From assembly GCF_014698065.1 (NCBI RefSeq), contig NZ_JACJSI010000007.1, positions 102,254 through 166,253 on the forward strand: a stretch of 64,000 nucleotides of DNA, written 5' to 3'. The stretch comes from Nostoc flagelliforme FACHB-838. GTDB taxonomy: Bacteria > Cyanobacteriota > Cyanobacteriia > Cyanobacteriales > Nostocaceae. The position numbers and the translations under genes are program-made. The number at the start of each line of letters is the position of its first letter. Position 1 is the stretch's first letter. Below the pieces are notes generated by a model that worked only from the letters and a program-made list of their open reading frames with translations, ran no database searches and was not told the origin of the DNA. This document shows positions 46,227-54,814 of this stretch, piece by piece.

Positions 46227-46625
46227 ATGACACAAGATTCAGAAAATACTTTAAAAGTTGCTCGGCAGGCATTTGATAACCTAATACATGGTTTGGCGAC
46301 AGGAGAGTGGGAACCATTATTAGATATGCTCACAGAAGATTTTACCCTTTGGTTTCCAATGGGAAAATTCCACGGTTTAAATGTAGGAAAAGAGCGAACT
46401 AGAGAGTTTTTTGAGTATGCTTTTGAATGCTTTACTCCTGGGTTGAAGCTGACTGCTTTAGACCGTGTTACTAGTAATGAAACAACTGCTGTCTTTGAGT
46501 TTCGGGACGAGGGGACTTTATTCGGACAGCCTTACAAAAATCGAGTAGCAGTTTCTTTTGATGTGCGTGGAGACAAAATTTGTGGCTATAGAGAATACTT
46601 TGGCAGCGATGGGAATTCGTATTAA
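46227..46625 (+). CDS. SnoaL/NTF2-like protein
   Basis: About 132 residues from ATG 46227, with GGGGTGAG just before; a GTG at 46221 is also open. Cone-fold signature: ARQAFDNLIHGLATGEWEPLLDMLTEDFTLWFPMGKFHGLNVGKE, then FEFRDEGTLFGQPYKNRVAVSFDVRGDKICGYREYFG. This fold includes small-molecule isomerases, cyclases and hydrolases. It closes the run of plus-strand enzymes after the amidohydrolase. Confidence 0.8.
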   Translation: MTQDSENTLKVARQAFDNLIHGLATGEWEPLLDMLTEDFTLWFPMGKFHGLNVGKERTREFFEYAFECFTPGLKLTALDRVTSNETTAVFEFRDEGTLFGQPYKNRVAVSFDVRGDKICGYREYFGSDGNSY

Positions 46626-46689
46626 ATAATTCGTAATGACGCTAGCGGACTCGCTACCGCTGTGCTAACGTAATTACGAATTATTTAAT
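46621..46689. repeat. Perfect 17-bp inverted repeat overlapping the NTF2-like stop
   Basis: ATTAAATAATTCGTAAT (46621-46637) is an exact complement of ATTACGAATTATTTAAT (46673-46689) around a 35-base spacer. The left arm contains the stop codon of the gene. It can act as a terminator-like hairpin and belongs to a TTCGTAAT-rich dispersed repeat type. Confidence 0.6.
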
Positions 46690-46881
46690 CTAGTAGTCTG
46701 TCCTATTAATTTTGAAGGATTAAGAGAACGAACCGCATTCGCGTTAGCGTCTCCCCTTCTCCCAAAGGGAGAGGCTAGCGCCAAGGGAGAAGGGCGCAAA
46801 GGACGCAAAGTATAAGAAGGAAAGAAGAAAAGTTGAAATTTGATTCACCTATCAGAACTAATGAGACAGACCCTAGTTTTT

Positions 46882-47370
46882 TTAGTTTCTCTCGGGGTTG
46901 AGTTCGTTGATTTCTTTGCACTTAGCTTCTGCGGCTTGATACGCTGCCAAATAGTCTTGACCACCTAACATTACATCACCGTAATATTCATAAGGTGGAT
47001 CACCATAGATTGGTAATGGATCATCTTCTGGATAATCTTCTTTCGATTCTTCAATAATGGCTTTCAGTTTTTTAACGGTTAATCTTTGTGCTGCAAAATA
47101 CCAGAGTTCTTGAGAATTTTTGTTTAGATGCGGTAATGTCGGATCGATAATGCGTACAAGGGGGCCATTGTCTGAGGTATCGTCTAGCTCAATCCAACTG
47201 TGTTCAATCGGCCTGTATGGCTTCCCAGGAAAAGCTAAAAATCCCTGAATATATTTTGCTCCCTCGGTGGATAATGCTGCTTTGTAAGCATTATCAAACG
47301 GAGTACTAGCTCTGCTGTTGATACTTTCAGCAATTTTGATTGACAGCGTTTCATCCAATAGTTTGTTCAT
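46882..47370 (-). CDS. Hypothetical acidic protein
   Basis: About 162 residues from the ATG at 47370. The sequence is soluble, with HSWIELDDTSDNGPLVRIIDPTLPHLN, WYFAAQRLTVKKLKAIIEESKEDYPEDDPLPIYGDPPYEYYGDVMLGGQDYLAAYQAAEAKCKEINELN. I do not recognise the family; the HSWIEL...IIDPT pattern recalls small proteins that describe a transfer or status record. No membrane segment or metal motif. It lies between repeat elements and a decayed receiver gene. Confidence 0.55.
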   Translation of the reverse strand: MNKLLDETLSIKIAESINSRASTPFDNAYKAALSTEGAKYIQGFLAFPGKPYRPIEHSWIELDDTSDNGPLVRIIDPTLPHLNKNSQELWYFAAQRLTVKKLKAIIEESKEDYPEDDPLPIYGDPPYEYYGDVMLGGQDYLAAYQAAEAKCKEINELNPERN

Positions 47371-47474
47371 CAATAGCAAGGATTAGAGCAGCCGTAAAAA
47401 TATATTACCACTGCTGCTTACCATTTTGTTTGGGCATTGGGCATTCACTAATGACAAATGACAAATGACACACT

Positions 47475-47911
47475 CTACTTTGTGTTAATCACCATCTGTA
47501 AATTTCTTAACAAGTCGCTTGAGGTATAAGGTTTAGACAAAAGGGTTTTGACACTATTACCAAGGATTTTAATCATTTGATGATTGGAGGCTAATCCACT
47601 AACACCAATAATTTTGATGTCTGGATTAATTTTTTTAACACATTGATACTTGTTGGCCCATCCATACATGGCATCATCATATCAACCAACACTACACTAA
47701 TTTCTTGCTGATGTTCTGTATATAGTGCGATCGCATCAATACCATCACTAGCGACTAAAACTTTATAGGCATTTTTTTCTAACCAGGTTTGAGTAACCTC
47801 TCGAATTGAATCTTCATCATCAACAACGAGGATGACTTCTCCATGCCCTAGCGGTAATTCCTGATCTCCAGCTAATTTACTATCTGCATCGATTGTCTGC
47901 GTCACAGGCAT
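47475..47911 (-). pseudogene. Receiver-domain (response regulator) remnant, frameshifted
   Basis: The first part (47911 to about 47636) reads VILVVDDEDSIREVTQTWLEKNAYKVLVASDGIDAI with the phospho-Asp in VVLVDMMMPCMDGP. The second part continues as KKINPDIKIIGVSGLASN and SKPYTSSDLL in another frame. One extra A in the A-run at 47630-47636 would restore NVLKKINPDIK. The opening (LPLGHGEVILVVDDE) is the usual join of a kinase and a C-terminal receiver, so the kinase part was lost. A hairpin repeat sits directly upstream. Confidence 0.7.
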
Positions 47912-47918
47912 CTATAAA

Positions 47919-47947
47919 GTAGGGGCGCACATCTATGCGCCCCTAGT
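47919..47947. repeat. GTAGGGGCGCA hairpin repeat
   Basis: GTAGGGGCGCA (47919-47929) pairs with TGCGCCCCTAG-type sequence (47936-47946). Similar palindromes occur at 52972-52999 and about 34294-34318; this is a dispersed family. It forms the 5' border of the receiver remnant. Confidence 0.6.
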
Positions 47948-48002
47948 CGTGTATTTCATTGAAATGAGAATCGAATTGTTATACGATAGTTTGTCTATAA
48001 AA

Positions 48003-48584
48003 CTAGAGCTTCGTGGGTGGATCAGGTTTTATCCTAGCCGTCTTGGGACGACAGGGACTTCCCCAACAAACCTGTCCAGAGGGCATATTAGTAAAAACAC
48101 TACTACGAGCGCCAATCACAGCATTAGCCCCGATTTGCACTCCCGGGCCAACAAAACAATCTGCTGCTACCCATGCACCATTGTCAATCGTGATACCTGC
48201 TGTTTTCAACCCAAAGGCAGGATCTTGGAGATCATGACTACCAGTACACAGGTAGCCTTTTTGAGAAATTACGCAGTGTTCGCCGATGCTGATTTGATCG
48301 AGGCTGTATAAAACTACGTTATCTCCAATCCAACTGTAGTTGCCAATGATGACTTTCCAAGGGTAGGTGAAGCGAGCGGTGGGTCGAATTAATACGCCTT
48401 TGCCGATACGAGCGCCAAATAATCGTAGCAAAGCACAACGCAGAATATTTAATGGTTGAGGAGTGAGGGGAAATGCGATCGCTTGTACAAACCACCAAAA
48501 TAAAACATACCAACCTGGGCGACCTCGATCAAACCAAGATTGGTCATATTTGCGTAAATCTACGAAGGGTTTGTCATTTGTCAT
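48003..48584 (-). CDS. Hexapeptide acetyltransferase (HpsU/WcaF-like)
   Basis: A 193-residue left-handed-beta-helix acetyltransferase: LRLFGARIGKGVLIRPTARFTYPWKVIIGNYSWIGDNVVLYSLDQISIGEHCVISQKGYLCTGSHD (broken over residues 45-125), then PGVQIGANAVIGARSSVFTNMP. It is the WcaF colanic-acid type; in Nostoc the homologue HpsU is linked to hormogonium polysaccharide. Encoded four bases after a family-2 glycosyltransferase, so one operon. Role: acetylating an exopolysaccharide. Confidence 0.78.
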   Translation of the reverse strand: MTNDKPFVDLRKYDQSWFDRGRPGWYVLFWWFVQAIAFPLTPQPLNILRCALLRLFGARIGKGVLIRPTARFTYPWKVIIGNYSWIGDNVVLYSLDQISIGEHCVISQKGYLCTGSHDLQDPAFGLKTAGITIDNGAWVAADCFVGPGVQIGANAVIGARSSVFTNMPSGQVCWGSPCRPKTARIKPDPPTKL

Positions 48585-48587
48585 TGG

Positions 48588-49544
48588 TCATGAGTCAATA
48601 GTCAATAGCTTTCCGTCTACTCCCCTACTTCCCTGCTCTTCTGCTCCTTCCTTTGGAGGAGTTGCAGTATTTAAGTGACCACCACAGTTGCGTAATTCGT
48701 AAAGTTTAACGCCAATTTGATATTCATATTGACTCAGCAAGCGTGCATAGATATATCCTGCTTTGCCATCCAAAAAACCGCGTTGAATAATATAAAATAA
48801 AACAAACCGCAAAATAGGTTTAAATGGCAAGTGTACCCACACTTTTTTTAGAAAGCGCTTGCGTTGCACTGCATCACCAAATAGATTAGCGCCGATGGTA
48901 CCGCTATCATCTTTACCTGTGAGAATATTAAAATAAACACTAGCTTCCCAGTTGGAATATCGGTTATGCCGTTCTAACCAGTGGTAAAGATCGCGGAAGT
49001 CTTCGTGGAGCATATCATTTTTGAGATACCCAACTTTCCCCTGTAAAATAACGTGTTCGTGAACTTCGTTATCACCAGTATTGGCAATGTCTTCTGTATT
49101 TAGATTTTCGTAACGACCTTTTTTATGTTGAAATAAACGTAGATTCCAATCGGGATATTTGCCACCATAGCGAATCCATTTCCCTAAGAAAAATACGCGG
49201 CGGTTGAGATAATAACCCGTATATTCATTATTTTGAATTGCTTGGTCAATTTCTTCCCAAAGTTCGGGGGGAATGCGCTCATCGCAATCTACAATTAACA
49301 CCCATTCGTTGCGAAAAGGTAGATTATCTAAAGACCAATTTTTCTTTTTGGGCCAGCGTCCATTGAAATTGAATTGCACGACATTTACACCGTGACTTTT
49401 AGCAATTTCAACACTGTTGTCGCTACTTTGAGAATCTACTACAAATATTTCATCTGCTCTGCTGAGGCTAGCGAGGCATGCAGGCAAGTTTACTTGTTCG
49501 TTTTTTGCGGGAATTAGTACTGAAACTGGTATTTTAGATGACAT
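48588..49544 (-). CDS. Family 2 glycosyltransferase (WaaE/KdtX-like)
   Basis: A 318-residue GT-A transferase. VSVLIPAKNEQVNLPACLASL, DEIFVVDSQSSDNSVEIAKSHG, the metal site VLIVDCDERIPPELWEEI, and GKVGYLKNDMLHEDFRDLYHWLERHNRYS. This is the family of transferases that add sugars to surface polysaccharides; the DxD-like Asp-Cys-Asp is present. It shares the operon with the acetyltransferase and the next glycosyltransferase, 23 bases away. The C-terminal tail includes G-rich repeat-encoded residues (EEQGSRG). Confidence 0.82.
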   Translation of the reverse strand: MSSKIPVSVLIPAKNEQVNLPACLASLSRADEIFVVDSQSSDNSVEIAKSHGVNVVQFNFNGRWPKKKNWSLDNLPFRNEWVLIVDCDERIPPELWEEIDQAIQNNEYTGYYLNRRVFFLGKWIRYGGKYPDWNLRLFQHKKGRYENLNTEDIANTGDNEVHEHVILQGKVGYLKNDMLHEDFRDLYHWLERHNRYSNWEASVYFNILTGKDDSGTIGANLFGDAVQRKRFLKKVWVHLPFKPILRFVLFYIIQRGFLDGKAGYIYARLLSQYEYQIGVKLYELRNCGGHLNTATPPKEGAEEQGSRGVDGKLLTIDS

Positions 49545-49567
49545 ATAACGATAAAATATGTTATTGG

Positions 49568-50500
49568 TTATTTCTTATTTGATGTAGATAAAAGACCTTG
49601 AATAGCAGCATTTAAGTAACCAATCTGACCGTAAGCATACACAAGTTTATCAAACCGTTCTGCTGGATCAGAGAAATGTTTCAATGCCTTATACAAGCCG
49701 CGCACAAATCGTTCGCTACCTCCCTGCAATTGACCGATTCCAGCTTTACCAGTAAGTTGTTCTCGATAGCATTCACTGATACCTTGCCACCACCCTCGGT
49801 TTAAAAACCAGGAGCGTTGGAGGCGCTCTGGAGCAACATTGTGAGCTACTAGTGCTTCAGGAAGATAAGCAACTTGCCAACCAAGCTTTAGAGCAAATTC
49901 GGTCATTTGCAGTTCTTCGTTTGATAGCAAATTTTTCCCGACCCGACCAAGATGAGGATCAAAACCGCCAATTTTTTCTAAGAAACTGCGGTGGATCGAG
50001 TAATTTAAGCCTCTGGGTGTTGAGCCTGGTTCTTCGATGTAGATGGTACTGTCACCCAAGTCGTATGCACCTAAATTTGCAGCTAGCCCTGGAGATAGCC
50101 ACCGTGGTTGTTGGATTCCTGGGGGCCAGATAAGAGTGACTTTGCCTCCTGCGATCGCTAGTTTAGAATTATTGTAATAGGCAAAATATAAAACTTGTAG
50201 CCAGCCCTTGCTAGCAACGGCATCGTCATCCAGATAAGCAAGAATATCACCACTGGCTACTTTTGCGCCCGTGTTGCGGGCTACAGATAAACCAATGGTG
50301 GGTTCAAAGACATACTTCAGGTGGGGATTGTGGACCCTTTGTTCTACAACCTCACGAGTGCGATCGCTAGATCCGTTATCAACTACGATAATTTCAAAGT
50401 CAGCAGCAAAATCCTGCCCTAAAAGACTATCAATTGCAGCCCCTAAATAGTTATCTCGATTGTGAGTACAGATAATGGCAGAGATTTTGGTATCTGGCAT
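49568..50500 (-). CDS. Family 2 glycosyltransferase, HpsE-like
   Basis: A 310-residue transferase: ISAIICTHNRDNYLGAAIDSLL, FEIIVVDNGSSDRTREVVEQR, ILAYLDDDAVASKGWL (DxD metal site), GLNYSIHRSFLEKIGGFDPHLG and ELQMTEFALKLGWQVAYLPEALVAHN. It resembles HpsE of the hormogonium polysaccharide cluster. With the two genes downstream it forms a three-gene minus-strand operon for surface polysaccharide. The hpsE name is a recalled match, so no symbol is assigned. Confidence 0.8.
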   Translation of the reverse strand: MPDTKISAIICTHNRDNYLGAAIDSLLGQDFAADFEIIVVDNGSSDRTREVVEQRVHNPHLKYVFEPTIGLSVARNTGAKVASGDILAYLDDDAVASKGWLQVLYFAYYNNSKLAIAGGKVTLIWPPGIQQPRWLSPGLAANLGAYDLGDSTIYIEEPGSTPRGLNYSIHRSFLEKIGGFDPHLGRVGKNLLSNEELQMTEFALKLGWQVAYLPEALVAHNVAPERLQRSWFLNRGWWQGISECYREQLTGKAGIGQLQGGSERFVRGLYKALKHFSDPAERFDKLVYAYGQIGYLNAAIQGLLSTSNKK

Positions 50501-50700
50501 AGATTTAATTTTGGATTTGAGATTTGGGGCTTTCCTGCGGAATGCTACGTGTAGCTTGCTTACACTAAGTGGTACGGCTACCCTCAGTCGAACGATTTGA
50601 GATTAAAATTTTAAATCCAATGCACAGTTGCTGAGAGTTAATCTAAACCAAAAGTTACTGACCTACCAACCGAGTTTACTCGGAAATAATCTTTAAAACT

Positions 50701-51528
50701 TCACGTTTGTTGAATATGGCTATGTAAAACTACAAGGGTTTGGGCTAGTTGACTAAGGCGAGTTTCCAAGGATTGCTTGCGCCCTAACAGTTGACGTAAC
50801 TTTTGGTAACGAGCGATCGCCATGCTAACATTGGGAACCTGATCTGGTGGACATGGGCGCGACCAGACTTTACCGGCATCGTCCACACCACAGAGGCGGT
50901 AGCCAGTAATAGATGATTGATAGGATACTTTTCCACCAGTGGCGCAAATTTCTTCTACGTAGTTCATCAGGCGGTCAACTTCTGCATGGCGTAGTGTTGC
51001 GGTTCCCCCCGGTTCTGGTTCCTGGGGATTGGATTCTAACCAGCCATTGACAATTGGTCCTTCTAAGTAAATATCCTGAATTTGCTTCAAAATACTTTGT
51101 AATTCTGTTTGCCAATCGGCGACAGTTTCCTGAATTTCTTGCAATATATTCATCGCTAATGCTGGATTTGCACCGTGGCGATGGTTGCTAAAGCTTGGAG
51201 TTTTCAACTTAGGTAGGCTGGGTGTTTTGCTACCATTCTCTTCTGCTTGAAAGGTCTGTACAGAGTCATGGTGAGGAAAGAAATTTTGTTCAGAAGAATA
51301 ATCATTCTCTGTGTCTACACCCAAGTCAACTGTTTGTCCTTGTGAGTTTACTTCCTCGTCCTGAGAAGATGGAGTTTGTGTACTTTCGGCGGGTTCGTTG
51401 GCTCCGACGCTGATTCTAAAAGAGAAAGGCCGTTTTGTGGTCGAATCAACTGTTTCAGCGGCCGAGGCAGTGCCGCGATTCCCTAAATCGTGTAGAGTTG
51501 CTTCAATGCGTTTTAAGCCTGCGTTCAT
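50701..51528 (-). CDS. Conserved cyanobacterial hypothetical protein with coiled coil
   Basis: 275 residues in three parts: a short basic opening, a long Ser/Thr/Glu-rich disordered stretch (about 20-120), and a folded second half. The latter has helices (NILQEIQETVADWQTELQSILKQIQDIYLEGPIVNGWLES), a conserved Cys/Trp core (ICATGGKVSYQSSITGYRLCGVDDAGKVWSRPCPPDQVP split over 190-230) and a C-terminal coiled coil. I do not recognise a named family. Soluble, no signal peptide. Confidence 0.6.
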   Translation of the reverse strand: MNAGLKRIEATLHDLGNRGTASAAETVDSTTKRPFSFRISVGANEPAESTQTPSSQDEEVNSQGQTVDLGVDTENDYSSEQNFFPHHDSVQTFQAEENGSKTPSLPKLKTPSFSNHRHGANPALAMNILQEIQETVADWQTELQSILKQIQDIYLEGPIVNGWLESNPQEPEPGGTATLRHAEVDRLMNYVEEICATGGKVSYQSSITGYRLCGVDDAGKVWSRPCPPDQVPNVSMAIARYQKLRQLLGRKQSLETRLSQLAQTLVVLHSHIQQT

Positions 51529-51745
51529 AAAAATATCCTAAAGTTTGCTATCCCCAGTGGTATTGAATAATTGAGAATGGGGTTGTTGGGATTTTCAGCT
51601 GTTGTCAGTTGTGGCATCAATGATGCTGGTGCTAATTTTATCCTTTATAAAGTTATTTGAAACCAAAAATATCACTGATTAAGTAAAAAAATGCGGTGAT
51701 AAATTGCAATCGTAGGCATATTGTTAAAATATTCAGGAAACAACT

Positions 51746-52321
51746 TTGGGTAAAATCATCTTAGTAACAGGGCCAGCACGATCTGGAAAAAGTGAATGGG
51801 CGGAAACTCTAGCCATACAGTCAGGAAAAGCAGTTGTTTATGTAGCAACAGCCACTGATAATCCAGATGATCAAGAGTGGCATCAACGCATTCTCGAACA
51901 CCAACAACGTCGTCCCCAAGACTGGGTAACTTTATCTGTACCTATGGAACTGTCTGCTACCCTCGCCGATGCCAAACCCTATACCTGTCTTTTAGTAGAT
52001 TCTTTAGGAACTTGGGTTGCTAATCTCCTGGAACAGGACGAATTTACTTGGGAAAATATTGTTACAGAGTTTTTAGAGACGGTGGATCTGGTTGCTGCTG
52101 ATATACTATTTGTCGCAGAAGAGGTTGGTTGGGGTGTAGTACCAGCTTATCCCCTTGGCAGGATGTTCCGCGATCGCCTCGGTTCTTTAGTGCGCCAGCT
52201 AAGTACACTCAGCGAAACTGTTTATTTAGTGACTGGTGGTCATGTCCTCAATCTCAGTATCCTTGGTTCGCCATTGCCAAATACAAGGGATGCTGGAACA
52301 TTTAGGAGTCAAGATTCTTAA
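51746..52321 (+). CDS. cobU: Adenosylcobinamide kinase/guanylyltransferase CobU
   Basis: A 191-residue bifunctional enzyme that phosphorylates adenosylcobinamide and adds GMP late in B12 synthesis. P-loop VTGPARSGKSEWAE, then VYVATATDNPDDQEWHQRILEHQQRRPQDW, LVDSLGTWVANLL and VAEEVGWGVVPAYPLGRMFRDRLGSL. It starts at TTG; no upstream ATG fits. Stands alone, 225 bases from the previous gene. No B12 riboswitch recognised. Confidence 0.92.
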   Translation: MGKIILVTGPARSGKSEWAETLAIQSGKAVVYVATATDNPDDQEWHQRILEHQQRRPQDWVTLSVPMELSATLADAKPYTCLLVDSLGTWVANLLEQDEFTWENIVTEFLETVDLVAADILFVAEEVGWGVVPAYPLGRMFRDRLGSLVRQLSTLSETVYLVTGGHVLNLSILGSPLPNTRDAGTFRSQDS

Positions 52322-52373
52322 CTATTGATGCAAATTAATCCAAAATCTCAAATCTAAAATCTAAAATTGTATT

Positions 52374-52823
52374 ATGGCAACCAAACAAGAAGTTAGAGCA
52401 TATCTTGCCTACTGGTTTCAGTTGGGTAAGAAAGTGATTACGAACAACGGTAAGGCAAGCATTTTGCCCCAAGACGCTCACGGACTCGCTATCGCTCCGC
52501 TATCAGTGCTAAATGGCGATCGCTATAGTGAAGAATTTGAAGAGTGCTGGCAGAAAATTATCTCACCGGAATCGGGTGATTGTTACCTGGAGGGTACATC
52601 CGAAACCATTGCTGAACTATTGACACCAGCATGGGATATGCTACCTTGTAGCCGATGCAGTATGCCAGTAGCCGCACGGAACATTGGGATGCCGGCATTG
52701 TTATGTCCCTGTAATGATTTGCCTAACTGGCCTAATAGCGAATTGCCAGCACCGCGAGAGCCAATTAAGACTCAAGACCAACTCAAAGCAATTCGCGATC
52801 GGCTTTTAAATAATATTGCATAA
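52374..52823 (+). CDS. Conserved cyanobacterial hypothetical protein with Cys motifs
   Basis: 149 residues. The N-terminal region (EVRAYLAYWFQLGKKVI) is conserved-looking, and the centre holds CSRCSMP and ALLCPCNDLPNWPN, which could bind a metal. No signal peptide. It follows cobU by about 50 bases and might be co-transcribed. A repeat-like CACGGACTCGCTATCGCTC segment (52480-52498) is read in frame. Function unknown. Confidence 0.65.
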   Translation: MATKQEVRAYLAYWFQLGKKVITNNGKASILPQDAHGLAIAPLSVLNGDRYSEEFEECWQKIISPESGDCYLEGTSETIAELLTPAWDMLPCSRCSMPVAARNIGMPALLCPCNDLPNWPNSELPAPREPIKTQDQLKAIRDRLLNNIA

Positions 52824-53263
52824 ACAACTTTTTTATATTTTGCGTCCTTTGCGGTAGCCTGGGGCAAGGCTCTCCACGGTCTACATTTTTCTTTTTTGTA
52901 CTTAAATCCTAATATGCTTTAACGTATCTGAAATTACAACAGATTGCAACAGGCGTGAGGTACAGATAATCGTAGGGGCACAACATATTGTGCCCCTACC
53001 CATATACTTCAACAATTGTCGGAAAATTCATCTGTTCAATTTCTCAAAAACGGAGGTCTAAAACTCTACCAAGCAAGATAGAGTTTAGACCTGCTGTACT
53101 TTTTAGCTTCGTTGTCAGAATGCGATCGCATTCTCTTGCTCTTAGGGGCAATGTCAGCGCATCCAAACTAGACTTGATAGAAAAGCTCGTTTATTTATCA
53201 ACGAAAAAACCAGCATTTTATCGTTTGCTACGACAGACAATGCTTTACTCGACATTCTATCAA
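52824..53263. other. Gap with a GTAGGGGCACAA palindrome, no gene
   Basis: A 440-base gap ending at tRNA-Thr. It contains the 28-base palindrome at 52972-52999. A plus-strand frame here overlaps the tRNA and is rejected as coding. Confidence 0.45.
52972..52999. repeat. Perfect GTAGGGGCACAA palindrome
   Basis: GTAGGGGCACAA (52972-52983) and TTGTGCCCCTAC (52988-52999), 4-base loop. Same family as 47919-47947. Confidence 0.65.
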
Positions 53264-53335
53264 AGCCAGCAGCGGGATTTGAACTCGCGACCTTCCGATT
53301 ACAAGTCGGATGCACTACCACTGTGCTATGCTGGC
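53264..53335 (-). tRNA. tRNA-Thr (anticodon UGU)
   Basis: Cloverleaf on the minus strand: acceptor GCCAGCA / TGCTGGC, D arm AGCACAGTGGTAGTGC, anticodon arm CCGACTTGTAATCGG with UGU, T arm GCGAGTTCAAATCCCGC. The discriminator base is the base at 53264. No CCA is encoded. Complete and unbroken. Confidence 0.92.
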
Positions 53336-53683
53336 AACTTTGACAATTGCTTTTAAGTAGCAACCACGATTTATTATTGTACCATAGTCTATTTATTTGT
53401 CTAGCTGTAAATGCTAAAAAATATCTGCCTCTTCAGAAATTAGGCTAAAAGACGAGAAATTTTGGCAAGCTCGCTGCTTTTGTACGTCTAGATGGTTGAG
53501 CTGGCGTTGCAATTGTGATGAACTAGAAAAAATCAGCGATCAGAATCACTGATAAACTTGATCAATTAATATTCATATCCTGGGCTGGACGCAAAAATAT
53601 CTGGTAAAGTTCTAAAATTGTATTTTTTTGACCCGGCTAGTAAAGCAACAGAAATATATAATTGTTCTTTACACTTCGGAAGC
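53336..53683. other. tRNA-Thr to argF gap
   Basis: About 350 bases with no gene. An upstream argF start at 53618 is open, but the family start is 53684. Promoters for both the tRNA (minus) and argF (plus) lie here. Confidence 0.4.
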
Positions 53684-54604
53684 ATGGCAGCGTTGATCGG
53701 ACGAGATTTATTAAGTCTGGCGGACTTCAGTCCAATGGAAGTTCAAGAACTTCTGCAATTGGCAACTCAACTTAAATCACAACAACTGAAGTTGCAGTGT
53801 AATAAAGTTTTGGGGTTGTTGTTCTCCAAAGCTTCAACTCGCACGCGGGTAAGTTTTACTGTGGCGATGTACCAACTGGGTGGACAGGTAATCGATCTCA
53901 ACCCTAATGTCACTCAAGTTAGCCGCGGGGAACCTTTACAAGATACAGCGCGGGTGTTAGACCGATATCTAGATATTTTGGCAATTCGCACTTTTGCACA
54001 GCAAGATTTAGAAACTTTTGCTCACTATGCCAAAATTCCGGTGATTAATGCGCTTACCGATGCAGAACATCCTTGTCAGGTATTAGCGGATTTATTGACG
54101 ATTCAAGAAAGCTTTAACACCCTTACTGGGTTAACTTTGACCTACGTGGGTGATGGGAATAATATGGCTAATTCTCTGATGTTGGGCTGTGCTTTGGTAG
54201 GAATGAATGTTAGAATTGCCACCCCTAGCGGATATGAGCCAGATTCTAAGATTGTAGAACAAGCAAGAGCGATCGCTAATCACAAAACTGAAGTTCTCGT
54301 CACTCATGATCCAGAATTAGCAGCTAAGGGTTCTACTGTACTTTACACTGACGTTTGGGCGAGTATGGGGCAAGAAGCAGAAGCAGACAACCGGATGCCA
54401 ATTTTCCAGCCTTATCAAATTTCGGAGCAGCTATTGAGCCTTGCACAACCAGAGGCAATTGTTTTACACTGCTTACCAGCCCATCGTGGTGAAGAAATTA
54501 CCGAGGCAGTTATTGAAGGTTCTCAATCACGAGTTTGGGAACAGGCAGAAAATCGCCTACACGCTCAAAAAGCTTTGCTTGCCAGTATTCTAGGGGCAGA
54601 GTAA
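53684..54604 (+). CDS. argF: Ornithine carbamoyltransferase
   Basis: 306 residues from ATG 53684 (MAALIGRDLLSLADF), the normal family start; an open extension of 22 residues is unconserved. Carbamoyl-phosphate motif SKASTRTRVSF, ornithine site HPCQVLADLLT, and HCLPAHRGEEI near the end. It makes citrulline for arginine synthesis. It stands before lexA but is separated by over 200 bases. Confidence 0.93.
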   Translation: MAALIGRDLLSLADFSPMEVQELLQLATQLKSQQLKLQCNKVLGLLFSKASTRTRVSFTVAMYQLGGQVIDLNPNVTQVSRGEPLQDTARVLDRYLDILAIRTFAQQDLETFAHYAKIPVINALTDAEHPCQVLADLLTIQESFNTLTGLTLTYVGDGNNMANSLMLGCALVGMNVRIATPSGYEPDSKIVEQARAIANHKTEVLVTHDPELAAKGSTVLYTDVWASMGQEAEADNRMPIFQPYQISEQLLSLAQPEAIVLHCLPAHRGEEITEAVIEGSQSRVWEQAENRLHAQKALLASILGAE

Positions 54605-54769
54605 AAGAATAGGGCACAGGGGATAAGGTATAGTTTTCTTCCTTATAACCTGTAACCTCTAACCTGTACCCTGTTATATTCTTATTTGTCAAAAGGCAAA
54701 AGAGAAGAAAATAATTTTGCTTTTGCCTTTCATATTTTTATTTTTCTCTTGTTATGGGGAGTTTTTTGT

Positions 54770-54783
54770 AGTACTAATGTTCT
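54770..54783 (+). promoter_or_regulatory. LexA operator (SOS box) of lexA
   Basis: AGTACTAATGTTCT fits the cyanobacterial LexA box RGTACNNNDGTWCB at every position, 32 bases before the lexA start. This indicates autoregulation. Confidence 0.8.
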
Positions 54784-54814
54784 AGAGACATTTATAATTA
54801 CTTCCTGCAAATTT

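Noticed and set aside
52988..53356. 122-codon plus-strand frame
   Set aside because: It runs through the complement of the complete tRNA-Thr gene and a palindrome. No protein-like features.
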